Shown here: one piece after another, positions 22,700 to 33,511 of the stretch | How positions within the stretch are numbered: the stretch's first letter is position 1 | Layout of the letters: each line of letters begins with the position of its first letter | Assembly (NCBI GenBank): GCA_025024175.1 | Contig: QCXZ01000137.1 | Coordinates: 15,934,001 to 15,998,000 of the forward strand | Length of the DNA: 64,000 nt | Direction: 5' to 3' | Source of the DNA: Rhyzopertha dominica | Taxonomy: Eukaryota > Arthropoda > Insecta > Coleoptera > Bostrichidae | The notes under the pieces: model-generated | Database searches by the model: none | What the model saw: only the letters and a program-made list of their open reading frames with translations | What the model was told of the DNA's origin: nothing | Program-made: the position numbers and the translations under genes

Positions 22700-22950
22700 A
22701 GGGACACGCAAGACAATGCGTCTGCACACAAGTCACACATTAATTATTAATTATTGCATTAGTGTTCGAGCGGCTAGAGCGTGCTCATATTTACCTGACT
22801 TGGGTTTATCGGACTGCTATCTATTTCCCAAATTGAAAAAGGCTGAAAGGGAGCAAGTTTTCTTCCAACAAAGAAGTTACGGAACTTGCAGAAGCTGCTT
22901 AGCAGAGAAGGAAAAACTTTTTGGAAAGACAATTAGGCCCGGTTGTAGAA
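22700..22950 (+). pseudogene. Mariner transposase C-terminal fragment
   Basis: Encodes RLHTSHTLIINY (remains of the DNA-HTS second catalytic block), then YLPDLGLSDCYLFPKLKKA around 22788-22845, the third catalytic block of DD34D mariners (consensus YSPDLxxSDYxLFxxLK), then a stretch related to CRSCLAEKEKLF. The reading frame runs on to 23135 but its last third is not recognisably mariner. Truncated and inactive. Confidence 0.7.
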
Positions 22951-23149
22951 AGGCGGTTAAAGTGTTATTCTATTATTATCCTATTCTCAGGGAGTACAAA
23001 GATTTCAAGTATAGGAACAGTCTAATCAGCAAATACTATATCTCAATAATGGTTTATGGGATATGGATTTTAACTGATTTACTGATCAAGAGTGTGGGAA
23101 TGTTCCTAACAATACAAGAATATCTCATTAAATAAGTACTCTCCACCTG

Positions 23150-23275
23150 TGGAAGTTTTGGTGTTTATGTAGATACCAGATTAATGTGGGATGCAACAGT
23201 CAATTTCAGAATTCATAAAAGGGCCAGTAGGACTAGAACGCTTTTAGCAAGCATTTGGACATTTTTTTATTGTGA
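23150..23275 (+). pseudogene. LINE reverse transcriptase fragment (GVYVDTRLMWDATVNFRI)
   Basis: A short segment reads FGVYVDTRLMWDATVNFRIH followed by KRASRTRTLL. This is the YLGVxLDxxLxWxxHV block in the connection region of jockey-type reverse transcriptases. Nothing else of the element remains next to it. Confidence 0.65.
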
Positions 23276-23890
23276 ACCCAGTGTTGTCAAACACAAATTA
23301 AACAACAATTTATTGGGAGTGTAATCTTGCTTACTGAGGATTAATTTTAAGTAGCTTTAACATATGACATTACACACTAGGTTTAGAAAAACAATTTTTT
23401 ATACTTATGGGTATTATTATATTAATATAACAAAAAGCTTGCATTACTTATGAAACAATAAGGACCTCCACTCTTATTACACCAGAGTAAAAGATCAAAT
23501 TTCTCAACATTACAAGAAAATGCCTGGAACTTAAGCTATGAGTAGTCACCAAGCCATCAAATTCATACTTGAAAAGTACAATAACTAAGCTAATTTATTT
23601 TTATTTACTGTAATACAAAACTGTGTATATCATCACACAATGACGCGTTCTGTTATTACTTTAATTCAGTGAAATTAATATATGATACATAAATAAAAAT
23701 GCATTCGGCTACCAGGAGCGAATTTTCTTAAAATGACATAGAACGGCTTTATCCCACGGCGCGGTGTTATAAAAACAAATAAGTTTTTTTAGTCTAATAC
23801 ATCATATGCACTGCAAACAAACAAAACATTAGTATTGTCCCCTTCTGCACGCCACGCGCATTTTTTTACCGTACTAGTTGGGGAAGTAAC

Positions 23891-23998
23891 CACTTTCAGA
23901 ACTGTAATAACATTTAATGCATGTGTGTTGAATGTTGTGTTGAACACTTTCAGAACTGTAATAACATTTAATGCATGTGTGTTGAATGGTGTGTTGAA
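23891..23998. repeat. 54-bp tandem duplication
   Basis: CACTTTCAGAACTGTAATAA begins at 23891 and again at 23945, and the copies match almost perfectly for 54 bp each. Open frames on both strands here are by-products of the repeat. Confidence 0.9.
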
Positions 23999-24665
23999 TG
24001 TGCGGGGTAAACACCACCAAAATATCGTAACAAGGCACATATTTTTTATGTTACGTTTCCTACGCCACTGTCCCTCGTTTAATTCGAAATACAGTTCGAA
24101 ATGCCTCGCATTGTACCCAATAAGAGGTTTATTCTGGGCGCGGTTACACCTTTAATTTATGCGGAATTGACGGTGTTTATTTTGTGACAGAAGCAAACGA
24201 CTTTTCCAGACACCTGTCACGCTGTCCCTAGTCAGGACGCGGGCCATCCACAGTGGCAATTTAAAAGTCTAAAGGAATATCTGTAACAGGTATTTAAATA
24301 TGTCCGATTCGCGTAACACATTTCACACTTTAATAATCAGATATCGATGGCTTGTAAATTACGTCCCTGAGGAATTTAACACGGCACGCGCGGCATTCCG
24401 ATTTCTGGAAAGTCCCGCGTGAACTAGATCGGGCCTACTCGAACGTAATTTACTATATGTATACATGTATATCAGTTACTCAACAGTAACCCCTTTTTCT
24501 ACGTGTTGTGTAAAAATTAGAAAAACTTCCGACTTTGAAACCAACGCATATGAATTACTCCATGGAGTAGTTTTGTGATGTGGTGCTTACCAAATTCATA
24601 AAAATTTATTGTAGTAAAGAAATTAAGTAGTATGTACCTAGATGTGAAGCATGGAAAAGTTCTAG

Positions 24666-24705
24666 GCGAAGAAGAAAGAACTGCCACTAGTTCTTTCTTC
24701 TTCGC
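24666..24705. repeat. Perfect 17-bp hairpin with 6-nt loop
   Basis: GCGAAGAAGAAAGAACT (24666-24682), loop GCCACT, then the exact reverse complement (24689-24705). One arm is purine-only apart from its ends, the other pyrimidine-rich. A transcript would form a stable stem. It is too short for a typical insect pre-miRNA. Function unknown. Confidence 0.85.
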
Positions 24706-24729
24706 TCTTATTTCAAAACACGAATATCA

Positions 24730-25480
24730 GTTCTTGAAATTGGTGATTTTTTACATGTAATAAATAATTTCAAAACCACCGGAAGATTCGAAGCAATTCA
24801 ATGCGAATTTTATCAATTACATCAAGAGATCTTCGTTCCTTGACAGCACTTATTAAAAACATCGCCGGTCTTTTACCAAGAAATTAGCTGTTTAATGGTC
24901 ACTAGCGTCTCAATATACTTTCCTGCGGAACAAAACAAAAATCGGATATGGATTCTTGAAACTAAGTTTGGTATGATGTAAAAACTAACATTTCAGTAAG
25001 GATTTCAACAAGAACAGAACAAGCTGAGGTTGCTTTGAACAAAGTATCATCGAAAATGGCTGCTCATAGGACTACAGCAAATTTGAAGTCAACGTTCTGC
25101 GATTGTCGGACGAAGCTTTCCATAAAGACCTATTGAAATGTCGCGTTAAATTTCCTGCTTGTATGATGTTCGGGGACTATATACCTTTCAGAGGAATGAG
25201 AAAACTGCTTCATTCATGATAATCTAAATGTCAAAAAATATACAACACTTGTGGAACAAGAATTGCTGGCAGCTTGTCAATCGTTTCGATTTGAGAACTA
25301 AAATTTAACGTTCTAGAAAGTAAGGAAATAATTTGAAGAACATAGTATTCCAGTATTCCCAGGGCCTGCCAACAGTTCAGATTAATGCGTTACGGCACGA
25401 AATGAAGAAACCCTTACACATAACTATCAAAACAGCTTCCTAATTAAAATAAAAAATACTTGAAATATTTGGAAAGGTGA
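24730..25480 (+). pseudogene. Tc1-like transposase relic
   Basis: Heavily decayed plus-strand Tc1 transposase. The N-terminal helix-turn-helix is suggested near 24745-24790 (VINNFKTTGRFEAI) and 24825-24860 (SRDLRSLTALIKNI). The core block CRVKFPACMMFGDYIPFRGM (25140-25200) corresponds to the KxPxSVMVWGxIS block of Tc1 elements. Near 25340-25400 a PVFPGPANSSD stretch matches the third block (PWPGNSPDLNP). Many stops; terminal repeats not found. Confidence 0.55.
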
Positions 25481-26899
25481 ATGCACACAATGATAATTGA
25501 ATCATAATCATAATCCAGTTCGAATGCCTCAAGCCGAATTTATTAGTAAGCAACATTAATTTAATATTAAACTAATTATTTTTTTGACAGTATGTACCGT
25601 AATTTATTTATATCATTTGCATGATCTATCTTTACTTTTAAACTAGGAAGCCAAAGATGCATTATAAACAGACTACATGATCCAGTTTAAATTCGTTAGA
25701 GCTCGTATTAATAGTACTAATGATGTTTACTTAGAATGGTTGTGAATAAGTGCACTTACTTTCTACAATATTTTTTGCTGCATTTTACAGGGTGTAGCTG
25801 CAATACCTGTGGAACGTTCTTCCACAGCTTTTTGACAAGAAAATTAAGCGATTTTGCCAAATCTATCTTAGTCCAAAAATCCTTTATTTAGTTATTACCT
25901 GTTTTATTGTAATCTGCAAGAATAAATTATTTTTCTTTAATAACTTACGAACGGTTTTTACGATTTGTATCAGATTTGGTATGGTAGTTTTAAGTTATAA
26001 TACGCTCATTTTTTAGTTGTCAATGACGTCCGTCTGATTAAGAAGTGGAATCGTTTGATTGAGATTATTGAGAAATACTTTTGATAAATAAGTTTGACTT
26101 TCATAAAAAAATGTTTTTTCTTAACTTCTTGGAAAATGTTGATATAAATTCGCGAAGGAAATTAATGTAGTAATTTAAAAGTGTATAATCGTGAAAATCG
26201 CCTTGAATATTATTTGTTCGGGCGTGTTTCGCTTTCCAGCATCGGCTGCTGATTTAATAATATGAGATTACCAATATTTCTATAAAAAATTAACATCTGT
26301 ATTGAAATATTTTGCCTTCTAAAGGTAGTAACAATTCCAGTACCTACGTCTTTATTAAGCTTAAATATAATTAACGTAACATCGTGTTCTGAGACAAAAT
26401 AAGCAAGCAAAATATTATAAGTATTTACAAAATATATTACACTGTTATTTATAATATACAGATAAAAAACCAAAATACGTCACATTGCAAGTATCACTTT
26501 GTAGATTAGATATCATTGTCGTAGCGCGTTTTATTTATTTACAACTATGCCAAAAATGAAAGAATACTATGTTAAAAGAAGTTCGTATTGCGAGAACAGA
26601 AAGTTAATAAAGAAATGCTTCGTTTGAAAAACTCAACTTTACATGACACAAGTTAAAAAAAAATTGTTATTCGTCTAAACTGTTGGTATTCACTTATCTG
26701 CCAATGCAATACTAAACCATATATTTTACGTGGTACAAAAATAATGAAAATTCAGTTACATTAATATTACAAATCACCTTGGTAACGTTAGACTCAGGAA
26801 AACAGTGCAAAGTGAAAATGTCTGTTCCTTCCCCGTCACTCTCGAAGAAAATTAATTCCCAACTGTCGGCCAGTATGAGAAATGTCCAGATGTCGCAGA

Positions 26900-27190
26900 G
26901 AGCGTTTTTCTTCGATTCTTCAGCCAACAATGCCGGTAGTGGACACAATAAACGCGAGGGGGACGCTACCGCTGCCCTGCGCCGCCTCCACAACCGCCAC
27001 TAATCACGTATAAATGTAATTAATGAAGATAATTAATCATTGCCGCGTACCGGCCCATAACTCATTCGCTGTTTTATTAGATTTATTACTTTTTACATTT
27101 TTATACTCTTATTGTGTCCGCGAGCAATTTGTGTTGGAAACAATTCATTTGTGCCGCAAATTACACCTCAACCGCGCCGATTCGTTTTTG
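26900..27190. other. GC-richer island 5' of the last helicase exon
   Basis: Holds GCGCCGCCTCCACAACCGCC (near 26980), GCCGCGTACCGGCCC (near 27042) and AACCGCGCCGATTCG (near 27170), mixed with TAATTAA homeodomain-type sites. A 74-codon frame at 26779-27003 crosses it but looks like chance. Candidate non-coding regulatory element. Confidence 0.3.
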
Positions 27191-27332
27191 TCTTCCGAAT
27201 AATGAGCCACACTTAATAGTGCCGCTACAAAAGAAATCTTATAAAACATCTACAGATTGTTTCACTTTATGCAACAGACGTGGAAAATGAATGATGATAT
27301 GATGGAACATAATGGAATTTTATTGCTTTCAG

Positions 27333-27465
27333 AAATCCCGAGCCGAAGGGTTCCAGGGAAAGTTACACGAAAAAACGCAAGCCGATAAGCCTGCTGACGT
27401 CAGAGTACGCGAGTGGTTTGGAGCCAGCCAAGAAAAGGAAAAAGAAGAAAGCCGAAGACGATTAA
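27333..27465 (+). CDS. DDX31: DDX31-type helicase, terminal exon
   Basis: Follows a CTTTCAG acceptor. The first base completes the glutamate codon split at 12585. It encodes 43 residues in the frame starting NPEPKGSRESYTKKRKP, then LLTSEYASGLEPAKKRKKKK and a final AEDD before TAA at 27463-27465. The SEY-SG-LE motif followed by a lysine-rich tail is the ending of DDX31 orthologues and serves as a likely nucleolar localisation signal. A different frame of the same exon stays open longer (to 27506) but lacks these family residues and does not match the upstream phase. Confidence 0.9.
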
Positions 27466-27699
27466 TTTGTTTATGCTTGGATACTTTACAAATACAAGTA
27501 TTTTAGTAAACGCCTTATTTTATTTTCTACTGCTAGAACATTGTTAATTTATTTATTGCACATTAATGCGAAAACAACGCGATAAAATGCTTTCTTTCTA
27601 TTTGCATCTCGTAAATTTACTTTAAAACCCTGTATTAGCATCATAAATTAAGTGGAGAAATCAGAAACGCATCAAAAGTAGCAGACTGAATTTATATTT

Positions 27700-27705
27700 A
27701 ATAAA
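27700..27705 (+). terminator. Candidate polyadenylation signal of the helicase gene
   Basis: AATAAA about 235 bp after the helicase stop codon, followed by a TTTATT-rich stretch. Plausible 3' end; no transcript evidence. Confidence 0.45.
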
Positions 27706-27864
27706 AGCTTATAAATAAGTTTATTAAGAAAATTTATGCCCAAATGTTTAGAAAATTAGATATCAGCATGTTAAAAATATTCTTTGGTAAATTCATATGA
27801 ATGTTGATGTGTCCAAAAAAAAACAGAATGTAAGTACTGTAGAATGCCTGATTGTGCCATTCTC

Positions 27865-27940
27865 TCACTCTGTCTGCACCACAGCCAGCTACAGACGGCT
27901 CCGTTTCGCTTTTATTAAAGCTTTTCAGCACCATGGGGGC
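27865..27940 (-). ncRNA. Decayed hammerhead ribozyme copy
   Basis: On the minus strand the order is stem I, CUGAAAA (complement of 27922-27928) in place of CUGANGA, stem II GCUUU-AAU-AAAGC-type hairpin, GAAA (complement of 27904-27907), stem III ACGG-AG-CCGU, and GUC before the cleavage point (complement of 27894-27896). Stem I remnants (UGUAGCUGGCUGUGGUGCAG) match the copies at 7.3 and 45.8 kb. G8 of the core is changed to A, so cleavage is unlikely. The flank at 27940-28020 matches the body of the repeat at 45.95-46.07 kb. Confidence 0.7.
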
Positions 27941-28440
27941 TTGTTGTCAAGCTGAAGCATGCAGGTGGTTGCATTTCCCCTAGTAAATAATTTCCTTAAG
28001 GGCGGCTAGGTGGCTTTGTCGTCGTATGAGTTCGTTGCTAATAGATGGCATTGCGGTCTAATTTTCTCACTTAAATATACACTATTTTGGTGTAAAATTC
28101 TACTTTGTTATCTTAAATTTGTACTTGGGTATTCTATATTTTTCATGGAGATCAGAAACATATGTTACTTTCATTCAATGTACTTTCATTACAGACTAGG
28201 AATAAGATAACTACGCTAAAATATATACAGCGTGTCCTCGAAATACACCGACAACGTTTGACAGGTGAAAGAAAACGCAAACTTTTTTTAATAAAAATTT
28301 CCGAAAACGCTTGGTTTTTGTCTACAAGGTGTCGAACTTGAACTTAAAAAATGATTTTAGACTATTCCTGAACTATAAAAGATATCAATTTAAAATTTGG
28401 TTGGAATCATAACGACATAAGTTACCACAAAAAAGTAATC

Positions 28441-28496
28441 GGGGGGGGGGGGGGGGTCTAAAGCACCAGTGGCGTACGCCTGCATCCCCCCCCCCC
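28441..28496. repeat. Homopolymer-bordered hAT-like terminus
   Basis: A run of 16 G, then a short insert with CAGTGGCGTACGCC, then 11 C. The two 1.35-kb hAT-like elements at 33.5 and 43.6 kb also carry GGCGTACC termini next to G and C runs. This may be a truncated relative or a fold-back of two ends. Confidence 0.35.
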
Positions 28497-28564
28497 TAAT
28501 AAACTAATACGGTTTTGTAGTCTCTAATCAAGAGAGGAAAACAACTCATAGGTTATAGTTAACG

Positions 28565-30004
28565 AACCAAATGAGTGGCTGTATGATCGCATTAGTCGTT
28601 GTTCTTCATGGAAAAAGGTATTAGGTAGGTGTAACTGTTTACGTTCTTGGGTTTGCGAAACTTTTACGACGCCAAGAAATCATAACTGCGCTCGATTTGG
28701 AAAAGGCCGAACAAGCTTTGGTAAGATGTGTTCAAAATGTTTATTTTAATAAAGATTCAGTCTCTTCGAAGTGGCAAACTATGTTCAGCGTATATATTTA
28801 TGTAAATTAAATCCATTCTTGGATAAAAACAATAGTGTACGAGTAGGTGGTCGCTTGAAGCACGCTAATTTAGAATTTGATCAGCAACACCCCTACATGC
28901 TACCTAAAAAAGAGCATTTTGTTGATTCATTAATAAATTAGGTGCATTACAATAATTTACATACTAATCCTCACTTACTTCTTTCTATTTTGAGACAGAA
29001 ATATTGGATATTATCTGCGCGTAGGTAATCTTGTACGCAAACGAATAAAAATGTGCAATTTCTGTTTACAGTTTCGCCCAAATACATTAACGCTCATTAT
29101 CTCCATTTGTAGAAACAGGTGTTGATTGCACGGGCCCATTGTACATAACAATAAGCAAACGTAGAGGAGTCAAAAGTAAAAAGGCATATCTCTGTCTTTT
29201 TAAAAGTTTAGCTACAAAAACAGTACATTTAGAACTTACTTCGGACTTAACTATAGTACAACTATATTTCTTAATTGTTTGAAACGTTTTCTATCCATAC
29301 GAGGTCCTTGTAAAAATATTCATTCAGCTTGTGGCACAAACTTCATTGGTTCATCCCAACCTGATGATGTGTATAATATATTAAAATCGAAAAAATATGT
29401 TGAAACCCTAAGTAATGAATTTGGTACGCAAAATATCATTTGGAAATTCAGTCCCCCACATGCTCCTCACTTTGGAGGTACATGGAAAGCAATCATAAAA
29501 AGTATAAAATCCCACCTGTATAAGGTTATTGGCCAACAGATTCTTACAAAGAATTAATAACAGTCTTAGTGCTGATAGAAGCGTTTCTTAATTCTCGGTC
29601 TCTTAGTTCTCTAGTCTTACGGAACCTTAGACATTAACACCAGGCATATTTTGAACTTAAGGCCTCTGCAATCTTTGTCTTTTGAAGTAGTAACAGATAG
29701 AAAAACAACCATTTTAACGCGTAAGCAATTGCTCGGTCATATATGGTGCATTCTTACTGGAATAGGTGGAGGAATATTTACACTCCTTGCAAACACGACA
29801 AAAATTGAACACTCCCGAATGTCCAATTTATGAAGGCAAGTTGGCATTAATCAAAGAAAATAATGTACCTCCATGTCAATGGCCTCCAGGAATCATAGAT
29901 GCTCTTCTTCCCGACAAAAATGGTGTAACTTGCGTTGCNACAAAGACGGGTCATCCAGTCGTATACGTATTTGCCCGTTACCGACCCAATAAAAAAATTA
30001 TGTA
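28565..30004 (+). pseudogene. BEL/Pao retrotransposon pol fragment (integrase region)
   Basis: Relic of a BEL/Pao LTR retrotransposon; the long terminal repeats are missing. Blocks in order: LNPFLDKNNSVRVGGRLKHA (28810-28870), the zinc-binding integrase N-terminus region (YNNLHTNPHLLLSILRQKYW, 28955-29010), TGVDCTGP and KTVHLELTSDL (29110-29250), then GPCKNIHSACGTNF and WKFSPPHAPHFGGTWKA (29300-29490) with the catalytic region, and a C-terminal LALIKENNVPPCQWPPGII (29845-29900) like the DUF5641 tail of this class. The frame is broken in several places. It was annotated only, with no repair attempted. Confidence 0.85.
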
Positions 30005-30045
30005 AAGGTTTGTACTTAATTATAAATCTAATCTAACAGACTACA

Positions 30046-31352
30046 AATAGTAAAATGCAATACGGGTATGTCACAACCATTGCCAGTTTAGCTGGGGTGC
30101 CGCAGGGCTCGATATTGGGACCCTTATTTTTTTCTCTATATATTTCACCATTGCAAAAGGTAGTGACCCACAGTAAAATCTTATGTTATGCAGATGATAC
30201 CCAGCTCTATTACTCATATCCACCGACAAACATAGTAAATGCAAATGAGTTGATTAATGAAGATCTTAAGAAAGTGGTTGAATTCTCAAAGAGATACTGT
30301 TTAACTATAAACCCAGACAAGTCCAAGGTGATGCTGTTTGGTCGTACTCAAAGCAGAAAGAGATGCCGAGAATTGATAAAGTTATATATAAATTATAAGT
30401 CCATTCCATGTGTGGAGTCGGCACGAAACCTAGCATTAGACCTTTATACTGATTTGAAATTTGAATCCCATGTCAATAATGTAATAAAATCTGGGTTCTC
30501 GAGCTTAAAACAAATATATAAAAGTAAAGACTTATTAAATTCTAACATAAGAAGAACATTATGTGAATCTCTGGTGCTGTCACATTTTAAACATTGTGGT
30601 GTTGTCTTTGGACCATTTTTAACACAATATAATATGAACAGACTTCAGCGCCTTCAAAACTCATGCTTGCGTTTTGTTTTACATTTAAAGAAGCACCAGC
30701 ATATTTCAGGCCGATATTCTCAGATGAACTGGCTTTTAGTTAGGCAGAGCATGTTTCTTCAGAGTGCATGTATGTATCACAAAATTTTACTGTATAAAAC
30801 ACCCCAGTACCTATACCATAAAATTCGCTTTCGCACGAATGTCCACAACTTGAATATCAGACGTAAGGAATATCTAACAGTGCCACATCATCATACTGCT
30901 CTGTTCCAGAGCAGTTAGAGCTATAAAATATGTCAAATTATGAATCGTATTCCAGCAGGCATTAGAGCTTTACCTCCTATGACATTTAAAAGAAATCTTA
31001 AACGTAGCATTCTGAAGGGTGGCCTGGTAATCTGATGTACACATACTACTAAGGTTTAGATGGTCTAGCACACAAATCGTAATATGTAGTATTGTTTGTT
31101 TTTTATTCTGTACCTAAAAAATGTGGCTTTGTTTTGGGTTTCCTTATGTGTTGTGAATCAGCAGCAATGTGTTGCGGGGAAGTGATTTTGTAGATGTGGA
31201 GTGGAAGAACGGGGCTTCTAATTTGAAAGAACCGAACTTCACATCATTAGCATGTTTGTGCAGATCTGTTATGATATAATATACTTGCTACTTATACTAT
31301 ACAAATGTACAGCACAAATTGCTAATAAACATTATTATTATTATTATTATTA
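30046..31352 (+). pseudogene. 5'-truncated LINE with long open RT segment
   Basis: Non-LTR retrotransposon joined directly to the BEL/Pao relic. A 287-codon frame (30055-30918) opens with [20 protein letters not shown] and carries the catalytic [10 protein letters not shown] (YADD at 30187-30198), the thumb region and [11 protein letters not shown]. It stops at an in-frame TAG at 30916-30918, after which the C-terminal KRNLKRSILKGG lies near 30990. The 3' end has AATAAA-like sequence and an ATT repeat tail to about 31352, as many LINEs do. It is the least decayed coding segment of any transposon here and is related to the fragment at 1-175. Confidence 0.88.
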
Positions 31353-32639
31353 ATTAGTGGTTATTCGGTTAGAGGGAAACAAAATTTAGTTTGCTAAAAG
31401 CCATGTTTTCAATTAATTTTAGACGAGACAAATAGAAAAATAAGGTTTTTTTTTGCCATTTATAAACCGGCGGAAATTTGGAGAAGCCAGTTCAAAAAAG
31501 ATACTTTTTATTAGACCTTTTTATCGATGTAGACAAGGAAAGTAGGCACAACATAGCATAGCTAGTCAGTTAGTTCTAAATGCTAAATATCCATAACGTT
31601 TCGAGTTCTCGCTCGCTAATCCCTTTATCCCATTCTTTATCTCCTCATTCAATCCTGAGCAGTTTCTTTTGTTTTCTGTAACTATGGCTGTTCAATTTGG
31701 TAAGTAAATATGTAATGTTTTTCAAACAACCAGTCTAATGTTGAACATTGACAAGCCTTGCCGTTTGCCCTATACATCAATAATCTTCCTGCAAATATTT
31801 TGCTTATTATAAGTGGTACGAAATACGCACACTTCTTCAATGGCAATGCTGAAAACACTTCAACTTCGAATGGGAGATCAATTGCTTCTTTTAAAGCATG
31901 ATCTCAAAAAAAATTGCTACTGACAAAGAGTTTTAGCATCTGTCTACCGGGTATCTCTACGATCAACTAACAAGTACCGTAAATCGCCGCCGTATTGTCT
32001 CCAACAAATTGGAAAGAAGTTTACTACTTACACTGTTGAAATTCATAATTTGACATTTGACTTCACAAATGTCTGTTATAAGCGCAAAAATGGCTTCCTT
32101 TTATAAACAGGACCCATGCTTTCCGTCAGTCCTGATTTTTTGGCAAAAAATAATCTAAAATCTGTCTCTGACCGATTTTTACGGTTGGAAACGCAACAAT
32201 CTGACATTTTAATAACCCCACTTCACCACGTTGCTGCAGTGGCAGTCATTTGTCTCCACTTACTAGGTAGCACACTATCTATATACAGGAATACTACCAA
32301 CAACTTCAACAACTATTCTTTCGTTAGGTACACCTTCATGTTTCAAAAGCTGCACTAAGCTTTCTTACAGTCTGTGCACTTGCCATTGTTGTAGTGAATT
32401 TTCACAATCAAAACTCACTATTTGAACTACCTTGATTGAACCAGCGTACGGTATGCATTTCTTTTACTCACATATATACCGCAGTGCCCGCCATCTACGC
32501 CTGGTTGGAGGAGTGACACTCTTGTTTTACTAGTAGGCTCCCAAATAGCACATGTTACGGAAACTCATGATTGGAATGGAAATGTGCAAGGTGCACCCAA
32601 CCACTGAACACTTTCTTTAGATATTTTTGTTTGGCTTAG

Positions 32640-33300
32640 CTCGGCTGCATTAATCTTCTACAGATGAGCTGATATCTGGAGTTGTTTACATATGTAGGAT
32701 TATTTTGCTAAGGTGCTCGTGTCCGCGATCCTTTGGATGGTTTCATTTAATCTCTCCAACTGTAGATGGTGTGATGGTGCACTACGGAATAGTTCTGGTG
32801 TATGTGCATTAGTTTTTTCTATTGGAGATTCTTTACGGCTGTCCTGATTTTCCATGGCTGGACTTGTTACCATATCTCTCTCGTTTTTGTGTAATGAAAT
32901 CGCGCTGTCTTAGTGGTTTCTCACTCCTCATTGAAGCCCGTAGTATGGTTCGCCTCTTCAGTGCTTTCATCTTGTTGGAATGTTATTATGTCCTGTTCCA
33001 CGTGAACTACTATTTTCTTGTGTAGCATTTTTGCTCTAGACCCCACGATTTATTTCCCTCTCCAGAAGCCATCTTGTTGGAAGTCGTTTAGAAGTGTCGG
33101 GATTCTGTTGGTCTTTACATTGACTTGCATTTTGTCGTAGTTCTTGAACAGCTTCTTCCAAGCTACATTTGGACCTCCATATGTTTTATCGAATGTGCAT
33201 GATTTACTGATTTTCTTCTCGTATCTCTAAAATTTTTTGTCTTCTTGTTGGGTGATATTCTCCCCATATATTTAGTGAGCCACTGCGCTTTAAAGACAGT
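32640..33300 (-). other. Unassigned minus-strand coding-like remnant
   Basis: Read on the minus strand, one frame gives CTFDKTYGGPNVAWKKLFK and onwards to a stop near 33045, and another stays open for about 60 codons around 32700-32900 (ESPIEKTNAHTPELFRSAPS). The composition looks coding but no family was recognised. It may be a degraded gag or ORF1 of a retroelement. The plus-strand frames here are shadows. Confidence 0.25.
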
Positions 33301-33511
33301 TTCATTCTCCCGTGATTTTCTATATCACAATTGTGGGATCAATTGTGTACATATATTATATGTTGTGTATATATTATCTTAATTTGAGTTGCATTGAGAT
33401 CTTGTTGCCGTAAGAGAACCCTTTGACTGAAAGAACATCTAAAAAGACGAAGATTGTATTTATTGTTTGTTGGTTAGTTGGTCGTTCTACTCGTTAATAC
33501 TACGGTATGAT

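Larger units (their letters stand above)
12586..27332 (+). other. Helicase intron (about 14.7 kb), transposon-filled
   Basis: Runs from GTAAGT to CTTTCAG. Listed separately within it: mariner fragments (13.6-14.1 kb), an antisense LINE with a nested MITE, a full mariner, a Penelope-type terminal-repeat insertion, mariner and Tc1 fragments, and two GC-rich islands. No recognisable content was seen in 12600-13600, 14100-15150, 19520-21130, 21500-22680, 23280-23880 and 25480-26880. A small extra exon of the helicase could hide here. Confidence 0.6.

Noticed and set aside
23789..24155. Open frames on both strands with an internal repeat of about 18 residues
   Set aside because: The repeat comes from the 54-bp tandem DNA duplication; no family signature and overlapping frames on both strands.
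27312..27506. 64-codon plus-strand frame starting upstream of the last helicase exon
   Set aside because: It crosses the splice acceptor and uses the wrong frame. The frame that fits the upstream phase and the DDX31 C-terminus ends at 27465.
31595..31710. ATG followed by GTAAGT near 31684 (possible first exon) and a nearby GAAACGTTA string (possible hammerhead)
   Set aside because: Only six codons lie between the ATG and the donor, and the ribozyme-like string lacks a CUGANGA core. Neither is supportable.
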